Shown here one piece after another: positions 44,143-52,976 of a DNA stretch of 64,000 nucleotides; within the stretch, counting starts at the first letter, position 1, and every line of letters starts with the position of its first letter. Location: the NCBI GenBank assembly GCA_041687755.1, contig JBDNJM010000048.1:1-64000 (forward strand). Reading direction: 5' to 3'. Source of the DNA: JBDNJM01 sp041687755 (GTDB taxonomy: Bacteria; Planctomycetota; UBA1135; GCA-002686595). Position numbers and translations under genes: made by a program. The notes below the pieces were generated by a model. That model made no database searches. It was not told the origin of the DNA and worked only from the letters and a program-made list of their open reading frames with translations.

Positions 44143-46077
44143 ATGCGCTCTGACCGCTCGCGCACTAAGGCGCTCGTTCTGTACGCGATCCTGCTGGGAT
44201 TGCCCGCCGCGATCTTGGTGGTGGTCCTGTGGCAGCAGCAGCACCAGGACTCGGAGCGCGATCGGGACGGCGTTGCGGCGGCGCTGCGCTTCGACGCCGA
44301 GATGATCGCGGCGGGGGTCGCGTCGCGGCTGGAGTTCCTGCTGGCTCCCGAACGCGAGCTGAGCCCCGAGCTGTTCGGGCGCTGGATCGTCGGGGCGGGC
44401 GAGTTCGGTCCCGGCGACTCGCCGAGCGTGCCGGTCGAACCTTCACCGCTGGGCTGCGCTGAGCTTCCCGAGGGCTTGCTCGGCCGCTTCTTCGGCGAGG
44501 CGGTCAGCATCGACCGCTTCGAGCGGGCCTTGAGCCACCTGCCGCGGAACCAGTCTTGGTGGTTCAGCGAGGACGGCTGCGGGGGCCAGCCGGACGCCAA
44601 TCCAGCGCGGACGGCAGCCTACCGCTGGCTGACCGACTGGTACGACGCGAGATGGGAGCACCGGGTCAGCCGCAGCGTGCCCGCCTCGCCCGCAGAGCGC
44701 AAACTGCTGAACGTAAGCGCGCTGGACCTGGCAATGCTGCGCGCTCAACTGGCCTCCTACCCCGGATTCGACCGCGAAGGGCACAATCCTGACGGTCCGT
44801 TCATCGGCGATGCGCTCAGCTGGACCGCCCGTCAACTGCAGGAGCAGGAGCTGCAGCTCGAGCTCGGCAAGCCCTGGCTGAGCCTGGTCCAAGTGGAGGG
44901 TCAAACGCCCCTCGCCATCTATGCGCGCGTCGTGCGCTATGACCCCACCGACGCGGTCGAGCTGGGCGACGCCCCCAGCCATGAGCAGCGGGCCCACGTC
45001 CGCAACCTGGTGGGCAGCAACATGGCCGGCGTTCAGGGCTGGGTCCTCGACCCCGCATGGCTGCTGGGGCCCGCGCTCGATCAGGTTGTGGCCGAGATGC
45101 TGGGGCCCGACGAGGCCCTTGTCCCGAACGATCCGCGGGCTGACCTCTCCGCCGACCACCAGGTGCAACTCCGGCTCCTGGAGCGACTCAAGTTCGAGCG
45201 CGCCGAGCAGCATCCCGAGCTCGGCCGCTACACCGTGATCCAGTCCGAGGCGGCCGTCGAGGCGCGCGCGCTCAACCGGCGGCTGCGCTTCTACGCCGCC
45301 GCAGCCATGCTGCTGGCCTCGTTCTCGACCGGCCTCTACTTCCTGCTCTCGAGCGTCAATCGCGAACTCGAGGCAGCCGACCGCGTGCAGAACTTCGTCT
45401 CGGCCGTCACCCACGAGCTGCGCACGCCGGTCTCCACGATCGCTTTGCACACTGAGATGCTGCAGGAGAACTGGGTCAGCGGCCCGGAGCAGCGCGACGA
45501 GTACTACGCGCGCATCGCCAACGAGGCCGAGCGCCTCGGGGAACTGGTCGAGCGCGTGCTGCGCAAGGCGCGGCTGGGATCGGGTCAGTCCCCCACCGAA
45601 GAGGTGCCGGTGGAGTCGGACCTGTCCGAGCTGGTCAGCAAGGCCAGTGAGCGGGTGCTGGCCAAGCGCGAGGACGACGTGCGCTTCGAGCTGGGCGAGG
45701 GGCTTCCGCCCGCACTGCTGACGAAGGAGAGCATCGACAGCATCGTCGAGAACCTCGTCGAGAACGCGCGCAAGTACGCCCCGGTCGCGCCCGGAGGGGA
45801 GCCAATTTTGGTGCGCACCTCGGCGCGCGGCAGCACGCTGCTGCTGGAGGTCTGCGATCGCGGCGACGGCGTCCCCAAGCGCCAGGCGGCGAAGGTCTTC
45901 GAGGCCTTCTACCGCGTCGGCAGCGAACGCACCCGCAGCGCCAAGGGCACCGGCCTCGGCCTGCACCTCGTCCAGCTCCAGGCCGAGGCCCTCGGCGGCC
46001 GCGCGCGCGTCCTGGAGCGCGAGGACGGCGGGGCCCTGTTCCAGGTCGAGTTCCCTGCGAGCGACCCCAGCGCCTAG
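44143..46077 (+). CDS. Sensor histidine kinase partner of the OmpR-type regulator
   Basis: A 644-residue membrane kinase. TM1 is at residues about 9-29 (ALVLYAILLGLPAAILVVVLW), then a large periplasmic sensor region of about 350 residues without recognised family, and TM2 near 380-400. The HisKA helix has the phosphoacceptor His 424 in FVSAVTHELRTPVSTIALH. The ATPase domain has NLVENARKYAP, CDRGDGVP and GTGLGLHLVQLQAEALGG. The sensor region is Glu/Leu-rich, with some Trp-containing stretches (LFGRWIVGAGEFGPGDS) and no PAS or Cache pattern that I can name. It is encoded directly after its regulator. Confidence 0.93.
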   Translation: MRSDRSRTKALVLYAILLGLPAAILVVVLWQQQHQDSERDRDGVAAALRFDAEMIAAGVASRLEFLLAPERELSPELFGRWIVGAGEFGPGDSPSVPVEPSPLGCAELPEGLLGRFFGEAVSIDRFERALSHLPRNQSWWFSEDGCGGQPDANPARTAAYRWLTDWYDARWEHRVSRSVPASPAERKLLNVSALDLAMLRAQLASYPGFDREGHNPDGPFIGDALSWTARQLQEQELQLELGKPWLSLVQVEGQTPLAIYARVVRYDPTDAVELGDAPSHEQRAHVRNLVGSNMAGVQGWVLDPAWLLGPALDQVVAEMLGPDEALVPNDPRADLSADHQVQLRLLERLKFERAEQHPELGRYTVIQSEAAVEARALNRRLRFYAAAAMLLASFSTGLYFLLSSVNRELEAADRVQNFVSAVTHELRTPVSTIALHTEMLQENWVSGPEQRDEYYARIANEAERLGELVERVLRKARLGSGQSPTEEVPVESDLSELVSKASERVLAKREDDVRFELGEGLPPALLTKESIDSIVENLVENARKYAPVAPGGEPILVRTSARGSTLLLEVCDRGDGVPKRQAAKVFEAFYRVGSERTRSAKGTGLGLHLVQLQAEALGGRARVLEREDGGALFQVEFPASDPSA

Positions 46078-46312
46078 GAGCGAACCAGACGAGCACACCG
46101 GATCCCACCGGCGGTGCCGCAGCCGAGCGCTCATCCCACATTCCCGCGCTCTCTCGAGCCGGGGCTCGCCACGGTTGGAAACGTGTAAAAACCGAGGGGG
46201 CGTCCGGGTGCCGGGAGACCCCCGCGTTTTCCCCATATCTAGGCGCCGGCGGAGAGACCTGCGAACTCACCAGGAGTCCCCGCACCCGGCGCCCCCGACC
46301 CGCTGGGCCGGG

Positions 46313-46318
46313 TATACT
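46313..46318 (+). promoter_or_regulatory. Possible -10 element ahead of the FAD oxidoreductase gene
   Basis: tatact at 46313-46318 is a near match to the sigma-70 -10 consensus in a very GC-rich 348-bp gene-free stretch (46078-46425), about 110 bp ahead of the ATG at 46426. No good -35 box is seen about 17 bp upstream. Nothing else was recognised in this spacer. Confidence 0.3.
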
Positions 46319-46425
46319 TCGGAAACTCCCCCTTGGTTTTTGGCCCTGTCCGCTCCCGGACGGGCCGCCCCCCCCCCAACCCCGTCCCTGGGCTACCCCG
46401 GGGCCAGGGCCGACTGAAGCGCACC

Positions 46426-47829
46426 ATGCACGTTGTTGTTCTCGGAGCCGGTCTCGCCGGCCTATCCACCGCTTACGAGCTGACCAAGCTCGGCGTCCAC
46501 GTCACGGTCGTCGAGAAAGAGGACTATGCCGGCGGAATGGCCTGCAGCTGGCAGAAGGCCGGCTTCTGGCTCGACCACGGCCCGCACCGCTTCCACAGCC
46601 GGGACGAGGAGCTCATCCGCCACATCTACGAGGTGCTGGACGACGAGGTCGTGATCCGCGATCGCATGTCGCGGATTTACATGCAAGGCAAGTTCTTCGA
46701 CTACCCGTTGAAGGCCACGAACGTCCTCAAGAGCCTCCCGCCGCTGCTCCTGGTCCGCGCGATCTGGGACTACGCCTGGATCCGGTTCACGCAGCTCTTC
46801 AAGAAGATCCCCGACGACAACTTCGAGAACTGGGTCATCAAGCGTTTCGGCAAGACGCTCTACAAGATGTTCTTCGGCACCTACACGTCCAAGGCGTGGA
46901 AGATGCCCTGCACCGAGATCAGCGCCGACTGGGCCAGCCAACGCATCAGCCAGGCGAACCTCTGGGACACGATTGTCAAGACGCTGAACCCGCCCCGCGA
47001 GGGTGAGGTCCGCAGCCTCGTGAGCGAGTTCTGGTACCCCAAGCACGGCGGCATCGGCCAGATCGGACGCAAGTACGCCGAGAAGATCCGTGAGATGGGC
47101 AACGAGGTGCTGCTGGAGACCCCGGTCGAGCGCATCGAGTGCGAGGACGGCGTCGCCCAACGGATCGTGTGCACCAACCCGGACGGCACGAAGCGCGTCA
47201 TCGAGTGCGACGAGATCATCAACACGATCCCGCTGCCGCGCGTGCTGGAGGCGCTCGATCCCCCGATGTCGAGCGAGGCGAAGGAAGCCATCGGCAACCT
47301 GCGCTACATCGGCATCGTGTTCGTCTACCTCGAGGTCGACCAACCCGCCGTTAGCCCCGACCACTGGGTCTACCTGCCGGAGAAGCACCTCACGATTCAC
47401 CGCATCAGCGAGTTCAAGAACTTCTCCGACGACGTCGCGCCCGGCGACAGGACCGTCGTGTGCTGCGAGATCACCTGCAACGTCGGCGACGAGCACTGGA
47501 ACCTCGACCTCGAGGCCGGCGCGCAAATCGCGATCAAAGATCTCGAGACGGTCGGCCTCCTGAAAAAAGGCGCCGCGCGCGGCATCGACCTGCAGAAGCT
47601 GCCCTACGCCTACCCGGTCTACGACCTCACCTACAAGGCGAACCTGGAAGCGCTCAAGAAGGAGGCCAAGGGCATCAAGAACATGCGCACGACGGGCCGC
47701 CAGGGCCTGTACCGCTACAACAACATGGACCACTCGATCGCCATGGGCCGCCGCACGGCCAAGACGGTCTCCAAGGGCATCGACGCCCGGGCGGACGAGG
47801 TAGCAGCGGGACAGGAGTACTTCGGGTGA
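46426..47829 (+). CDS. FAD-dependent oxidoreductase, amine oxidase/protoporphyrinogen oxidase-like
   Basis: A 467-residue flavoprotein. The N-terminus has the dinucleotide-binding fold VVVLGAGLAGLSTAYELTKLG, then VVEKEDYAGGMACSW and WLDHGPHRFHSRDEEL. The C-terminus has GLYRYNNMDHSIAMGRRTAKTV, the second FAD contact. It resembles the protoporphyrinogen-oxidase-like and UDP-galactopyranose-mutase-like proteins often found in polysaccharide clusters, rather than heme biosynthesis. The ATG at 46426 sits just before the binding fold. It overlaps the following methyltransferase by GTGA. The reaction is unknown; reduction or isomerisation of a sugar or lipid in envelope glycan assembly is plausible. 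Confidence 0.85.
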   Translation: MHVVVLGAGLAGLSTAYELTKLGVHVTVVEKEDYAGGMACSWQKAGFWLDHGPHRFHSRDEELIRHIYEVLDDEVVIRDRMSRIYMQGKFFDYPLKATNVLKSLPPLLLVRAIWDYAWIRFTQLFKKIPDDNFENWVIKRFGKTLYKMFFGTYTSKAWKMPCTEISADWASQRISQANLWDTIVKTLNPPREGEVRSLVSEFWYPKHGGIGQIGRKYAEKIREMGNEVLLETPVERIECEDGVAQRIVCTNPDGTKRVIECDEIINTIPLPRVLEALDPPMSSEAKEAIGNLRYIGIVFVYLEVDQPAVSPDHWVYLPEKHLTIHRISEFKNFSDDVAPGDRTVVCCEITCNVGDEHWNLDLEAGAQIAIKDLETVGLLKKGAARGIDLQKLPYAYPVYDLTYKANLEALKKEAKGIKNMRTTGRQGLYRYNNMDHSIAMGRRTAKTVSKGIDARADEVAAGQEYFG

Positions 47830-48776
47830 TTCGCATCCCGGGCCTGGCCCGCGAGATCGACCCCGAGCTGTTCACTGACGTCGCCTGCGGCCTGTGTGGG
47901 TCGACCGAGCGCAGCACCAACTTCACCGACGGCCCGTTCAACGTCGTCACGTGCGGGCGGTGCAGGCTGGTTTACGTGACCCCGCGGCTGAACGACGCCT
48001 CGTTGATCGACGAGGTCTACAACGAGGGCTACTGGAGCTCCTCCGCCGCGAAGGATCGGGGCTACACGGACTACCGCGCCGACGAGAAGCTCTACGAGAA
48101 GACGTACACGAAGCGCATGGCGATCGTACGGCGCCACTTTTCAGGAGCCACCTCAGACGACGGCCGCCAGCGCCGCGTGCTCGACGTCGGCTGCGCCGCG
48201 GGCTACTTCCTGGGCGTCATGCAGCAGTCCGGCTGGGATGTCCTCGGCCTCGAGCCCTCCTCGACCATCGCCGAGACCGCCCGCGAACGCCTAGGCGCCA
48301 AGCACGTCCAGGAAGGCCTACTGGGCAACGTCGAGCTCGAGCCCGCCTCGTTCGACCTGATCACCTTCTGGGACGTCGTCGAGCACATCCCGGACGTCGT
48401 CGGCGCCCTCCAACTCGTGCGCACCCTGCTGCGACCGGGCGGCAAGCTGCTGATCGAGACCCAGAACGTCCAGAGCCGCGCGGCGAAGACGCTGGGCCCC
48501 AAGTGGCAGCACTACAAGCACGCCGAGCACATCTACCACTTCGACCCGAAGACGATTGCGGACCTGATGGCCAAGTCCGGTTTCCGCATCCTCGAGAACT
48601 CCCCGCGCCTGGGCGGCAAGTACGTGAGCCTGGGCTTCGTCGCCGAGCGCGCCGCACGCCTGCACAAGGTCGCGGCCTTCCTGCTCTCCCCCCTGAAGCT
48701 CGCCTCCCGCGCCTCCGTCTACGTGAACCTGTTCGACGAGATGATCGTCGTCGCCGAACCGCTCGACGCGACCTGA
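47826..48776 (+). CDS. SAM-dependent methyltransferase with N-terminal zinc-type Cys pairs
   Basis: A 316-residue protein starting at a GTG that overlaps the previous stop (GTGA). The N-terminus has two Cys pairs (CGLC near residue 21, CGRC near residue 42), then YVTPRL and a Methyltransf_23 domain with VLDVGCAAGYFLGVM (SAM motif I, near residue 118), GLEPS and TFWDVVEHIPD. It has the same architecture as the protein at 6251-7270, although the two are clearly diverged. In glycan clusters this type methylates sugars at defined positions. The target here is inferred from context only. Confidence 0.88.
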   Translation: MIRIPGLAREIDPELFTDVACGLCGSTERSTNFTDGPFNVVTCGRCRLVYVTPRLNDASLIDEVYNEGYWSSSAAKDRGYTDYRADEKLYEKTYTKRMAIVRRHFSGATSDDGRQRRVLDVGCAAGYFLGVMQQSGWDVLGLEPSSTIAETARERLGAKHVQEGLLGNVELEPASFDLITFWDVVEHIPDVVGALQLVRTLLRPGGKLLIETQNVQSRAAKTLGPKWQHYKHAEHIYHFDPKTIADLMAKSGFRILENSPRLGGKYVSLGFVAERAARLHKVAAFLLSPLKLASRASVYVNLFDEMIVVAEPLDAT

Positions 48777-48810
48777 GCGCCGCCCGGCCGGCCCCCCGTC
48801 CACTCCCCCC

Positions 48811-49566
48811 ATGGACCAACTCGCCTACACCCAGTTCCTCGAGCTGGAGCGCGACCACTGGTGGTTTCGCGGCCGCCGCAAGGTCTACCTAGACCTGCTC
48901 GCCCACGAGCTGGGCGCCGAGCGACCCGAGCGCGTGCTCGACCTGGGCTGCGGCATGGGCGGCTTCCTCGACGGGCTCTCCGAGTTCTCCGGCAGCGTCT
49001 TCCCCAGCGACATCAGCGTCGAGAGCCTCGCCCGCTGCACCGACCGCGGGCACCCCGGCGGCGTCGTCGCGTCTGGCTACGCGCTGCCCTACGCGGACGC
49101 CTCGTTCGACCTCGTGTGTATGTTCGACGCGATCGAACACACCGAGGACGACCACGCCGTGATGCTTGAGGTCGCCCGCGTCCTGCGCCCGGGCGGCCGC
49201 TGCTTCCTGTCCGTCCCGGCCTACCCGTTCCTCTACGCGAACAACGACCGCGTCGCTCAGCACTACCGCCGCTACACGCGCTCCAGCATCGCCGACGTGT
49301 TCACTAGCGCCGGCCTCGAAGTGGAGCGCAACACGCACACCAACGTGTTCCTGTTCCCCCTGATCCTGCCCGCGGTGTTGGGCATCAAGGCGCTCGAAAA
49401 GGTCACCGGCGCAAAAGCCGACCCGGACAAGACCAACCTGTCCTGGCCAATGCCCAAGCTGCTGCACTCGGCGCTCTACGGCGCTTTCGCGGCCGAGCTC
49501 CCCTTCTCAAAGCGCTTCAACTGGCCGGTCGGGCACTCGATCGCGGCCCTGGCACGACGGCCGTAG
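48811..49566 (+). CDS. Class I SAM-dependent methyltransferase
   Basis: A 251-residue protein with ELERDHWWFRGRRKVY at the N-terminus, a pattern often seen in methyltransferases of polysaccharide regions, then RVLDLGCGMGGFLDGL (SAM motif I, near residue 41), FDLVCMFDAIEHTEDD and VLRPGGRCFLSVPAYPFLYANNDRVAQHYRRYTR. The C-terminal 80 residues contain a hydrophobic stretch (VFLFPLILPAVLGIKAL) that may touch the membrane. It is the last intact gene of the plus-strand polysaccharide run, 34 bp after the previous methyltransferase. Confidence 0.9.
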   Translation: MDQLAYTQFLELERDHWWFRGRRKVYLDLLAHELGAERPERVLDLGCGMGGFLDGLSEFSGSVFPSDISVESLARCTDRGHPGGVVASGYALPYADASFDLVCMFDAIEHTEDDHAVMLEVARVLRPGGRCFLSVPAYPFLYANNDRVAQHYRRYTRSSIADVFTSAGLEVERNTHTNVFLFPLILPAVLGIKALEKVTGAKADPDKTNLSWPMPKLLHSALYGAFAAELPFSKRFNWPVGHSIAALARRP

Positions 49567-49669
49567 GCGCTGGCCTGGACAGGTCCCGATTAGTCGATCC
49601 GAACCGGGACAGCGCTGGTCTGGGCGACAAACGAATCCGCCCAGCCCGCGAGCAAGCAACTCCGAACGA

Positions 49670-52301
49670 TCAGGGCTGCCTCACAATCCCGATCGCGTCG
49701 CTGGCGTGCAACGCGCCGACCGAACCGCTGGAGCCCGGATCGGCCCAGACGAACTGGAAGTAGGCCGCCACACCGACCGGAACGCCTGCCAGCGGTAGAT
49801 CGGCGGCCGCCCAGCCCAAGTTGTCCGCAAGCGCAGGCGTCAGGTGCAGGTTGGCCGCATCCAGCCAGATCTGAGCACCTCCGACCTCGAAGGGAACTGC
49901 CGCCGGCCCGGTGCTGCCCAGCAGCGCTCCAGGAGCGTTGCGCGGCGCAGCGAGGCAGGACAGCCCGAACAGTGGCTCACCCGCGACGGGCAACACCGGC
50001 GCTCCGATCCGCGTCTCCCCGGTGCAGGCGCTCGAAGGCTCGCCGAAGCGCTCGACGCCGGCATGGCTCAAATCCAGCTTCATGAACCAGCCCTCGTCCT
50101 GCATCCACGGGCCGTGCACGGTGTCGATCACACCTGGGGTCGTGAGCATATTGCTGACGTTCGTTCTGCCGCCGACGAGGAGCTTCTGCTCTCCCTGCCA
50201 GGACATGGCACCGATCTTCATTTCCTTCAGGAAGGGAATTCTCAAGGACCCCCGAAGCCGTATTCCCACACGCCACGCTCATGGAACAGATCACGCTTGG
50301 AGAGAATTGCCAAGCCAGGCTCTCCAAAGGGTGCCCCGGCCTCGAACAGGGGTGAGAGATCGCCCGCAGGTTTTTGCCGCGACCATCCCGCCGTCGACAT
50401 CGAGCAAGAACCTGGGCCCGGACGGCACCTGGGTGACCAAGCGCACGGCAAGCAGCTCGTTGGACTCGGAGTCGAACAAGAGCATGGCCTTGAGGAAGTT
50501 GCCCGCCGGGGTCGGTGGCACGTCGACTCCCGCAGGCCAAGGCACCTCGGATAGAGCAACAGTTGGTCTGTAAATCCGAGGAGCGGCTCAGCGTGCGGCC
50601 AGCGAATTTACAGACCTACTGGTACACCACCGCACCTCGCCGCCCCCCACCCCCGTCCCGACCCAATAGGCGGTCTTGCCGACAGCAGCTATTCCATAGA
50701 CGTAGTCCGATTGGGAGGTGCTGAGGTAGGTGGCTTACTCAATGCTGCCCCAGTCCTCGCCGAGCCGACCGAGCACCGCGTGTTCAGTGATGTTCGGGTT
50801 CACCGTCTTCTGGAACGCGTCGTCGCTGACAGGAAAGCTGGGCGAGCTGGTTCCGACACCAACCACGAGCTCACCAGTGGCCAGGGGGTGCACCGCTGAG
50901 ACCAAGTAGTACCCGGATCCGACCATCCCCACCGAGCGGGTCAGGCTCGCTCCGTCCGGACTGAGCTCGACGATCCAGCCGAGGGCATCCTCGGGAGGTT
51001 AGGCCCCGTCTTCGAAGAACTGATGCTCCACCGGCAAGGTGGCTCCGGTATCCGATCCGAACACGATCGCAGACCCGAACTCGTCAACCTGTATGCCATA
51101 GGCGGCAATTAGCTCGTCCGTACCCAGGCGGGGCCGAGTAATCCAGTCCAGTTCCAGTCTTGTTTAGCTTCGAAACAGCAACCCGGATCGAATATTCATC
51201 CGCCCCGGGACTCACGTACGCCCCAGGCGTCACGTTCTCCATGTTGAGCGTCGTGTAGGCGACGTACACACATTCGTCCGCCAGCGTGGAGTAAATGTAG
51301 CTTAAGCCGGCGGTCAGATATGGGCCCGTCAAGTAGGTTGAGTAGACGGGAGTCCAGCCGTTGCCGCTGATGCGGGTGGCGAACAGATCTTCCCCGTTCA
51401 CCTTGAAGTCCACGTCGTAGCCCCCCGGCAGAACCGGAAGGTTCTCGGTGTACGAGACCCCGGTGAGAATGACGGTATCGTCCCCGACCGCGTAAACGCC
51501 TCCCACGGCGTCGTGACCTATGCCGCCGAGGTAGGAGCTAAAGACGACCGACGGGTCGATGACCAGGGGCAGACGGGCGTCGTGCTCGTCCAGGTCGAAG
51601 CCGAGCGTGGCATCGGGCTGGAGAACCCAGCGACTAGAAAGCACGCGCGTTTCTCCAGCGTCCACCTGAACGCTGCGGGGTCCCGGCAGGAACCAGCTCG
51701 CCGAGTCGGAAGCCAGCTGCACCTGCCCCGCTCGAAGCTCCGGGATGCCCGCCCCGTCGAAGCTACGCCCGATGCTCGCGGGGTCCGCGCCAGGCTCCAG
51801 CTCGAAGTCGAAGCGCGGTCGCCCCTCGTCATCCTCCAGCAGCACGAGATCAATGCCAGGCCAGAGTTCATCGAGCCGCACCTGCTCGAATCCACCAGCT
51901 ACCGTCACCCACTCGTCCTGCGCTCCTCTCAGGTAGTTCCACGCGCCCGTGGAGACTTGCTCGCCCCGAACTTCAGGCAACCCCGCGCCGGGGAAGCGCA
52001 TGGCGACCGCGTGCAGGCGGCCCGTGGACTCCGACTCCGACCGGTGCAGGTGCGAGTCCGGCCGGCGATCGGTAAAGGCCCCACTCCGTGCTTCAGGCTC
52101 CTCCACCTCGAGCGCCTGGAACCAGGCCGCGTCCCGCTCGAGGCGCACGTCCACGCCAGAGAAGCGCCCCAAGAACAGCACGCTCTCCGGCCACTGGCCG
52201 GCGTCCTCGACGAACCAAGTGGCGGGGCGGACCTCGGGTTCGGCCGCCTGGACGGCCGGCATCGACAGGGGCAGCGAGCGGAGAGCCAAGAGCAAGAGCA
52301 T
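49670..52301 (-). pseudogene. Disrupted SBBP-repeat exported protein gene
   Basis: Reading leftwards from the ATG at 52301: a signal peptide (LLLLALRSLPLSMPAVQA), then the N-terminal domain common to SBBP beta-propeller proteins (WFVEDAGQWPESVLFLG), and repeats of the type SSYLGGIGHDAVGGVYAVGD. Near 51145 the frame shifts. The new frame meets stops at 50999-51001 and 50735-50737 and a 60-bp palindrome carrying a further stop (50561-50620). It leaves the frame near 50365 and returns near 50260. The last 200 codons (to 49670) end in a domain like the C-terminal region of planctomycete secreted proteins. The parent would have had about 870 residues. Flanking genes are intact, so this is decay rather than poor sequence. 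Confidence 0.8.
50561..50620. repeat. 60-bp palindromic insertion inside the pseudogene
   Basis: Arms 50561-50578 and 50603-50620 are inverted copies of each other (16 of 18 positions). If these 60 bases are removed, the reading frame of the host gene closes without a seam: codons for EVRWC run straight into TVALSEVPWPAG. With it, the frame gains a TGA. This strongly suggests that the palindrome was inserted. No target duplication is obvious. Confidence 0.7.
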
Positions 52302-52518
52302 GATGGAGCTGTACAGAATCGGACCGGGCGAGGGTTCCCTGCAGCCTAGCCATCCGTTCGGTCTGCGCCGCCGCCAAGTCAGTCGCACCGCTCGGAGGCT
52401 CACGCAGGGCGGGCGAGAGCCCGTTCGCTCGAACCCGGCCGCTCGGTTCGCTAGGCCCCAGTCCCCGCGCCGCCGTTCCTCGGACCCCATACAGCCGCCA
52501 AGCCGTACGGCTCTTGCC

Positions 52519-52881
52519 ATGAACATCCGTCGCATCGTCCCCGACATCACCGCCTCCGACCCCGCCAAAGCCCATGCTTTCTATGGCGAGGCTCTGGGGC
52601 TCGAACTCGCGATGAACCTGGAATGGGCTCGTGCCTACGTCTCAGCCTCGAACCCAACCGCTCAGGTGCTCGTGGCGCGTCCCGCGGACCCGGACGCGCC
52701 AAGACCGGACCTCTCGATCGAGGTGGACGACCTCGACGAGGCCCTGGCGCGGATGGTGGCAGCCGGGTTCCAGCCTGAGTACGGGCCCGTCCTTGAGCCC
52801 TGGGGAGTGCGTCGGTTCTTCGTGCGCGACCCGTTCGGCAAGCTCGTCAACGTTCTCTGCCACGCGCCCCCTGCGCTCTGA
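52519..52881 (+). CDS. VOC/glyoxalase-fold protein
   Basis: A 120-residue single vicinal-oxygen-chelate domain protein with the two beta-alpha-beta-beta-beta units of the glyoxalase/bleomycin-resistance superfamily. Pieces: RRIVPDITASDPAKAHAFYGEALGLEL at the start, IEVDDLDEALARMVAAGF in the middle and PWGVRRFFVRDPFGKLVNVL at the end, matching the usual DPxGN/K ending. The ATG at 52519 is chosen because it begins the domain; the frame upstream overlaps the pseudogene on the other strand. It may bind or modify a small molecule; the metal ligands are not certain. It ends at a shared terminator hairpin. Confidence 0.85.
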   Translation: MNIRRIVPDITASDPAKAHAFYGEALGLELAMNLEWARAYVSASNPTAQVLVARPADPDAPRPDLSIEVDDLDEALARMVAAGFQPEYGPVLEPWGVRRFFVRDPFGKLVNVLCHAPPAL

Positions 52882-52916
52882 CTCGGGCGGGCCCCTTCGG
52901 GCTCCTATGAATGCAG

Positions 52917-52949
52917 CGCGGGCCGGACAGCTGTGCTGCCCGGCCCGCG
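52917..52949. terminator. Bidirectional terminator between convergent genes
   Basis: A 10-bp perfect GC stem (cgcgggccgg with ccggcccgcg) extends inward through one mismatch and a further 4-bp pair (cagc/gctg) to a 3-nt loop. It lies between the convergent VOC gene and PpiD-like gene and is followed by gcgttt on the plus strand, so it can serve both. Confidence 0.75.
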
Positions 52950-52976
52950 GCGTTTCAGAACAGAATCCGTAGCGAA

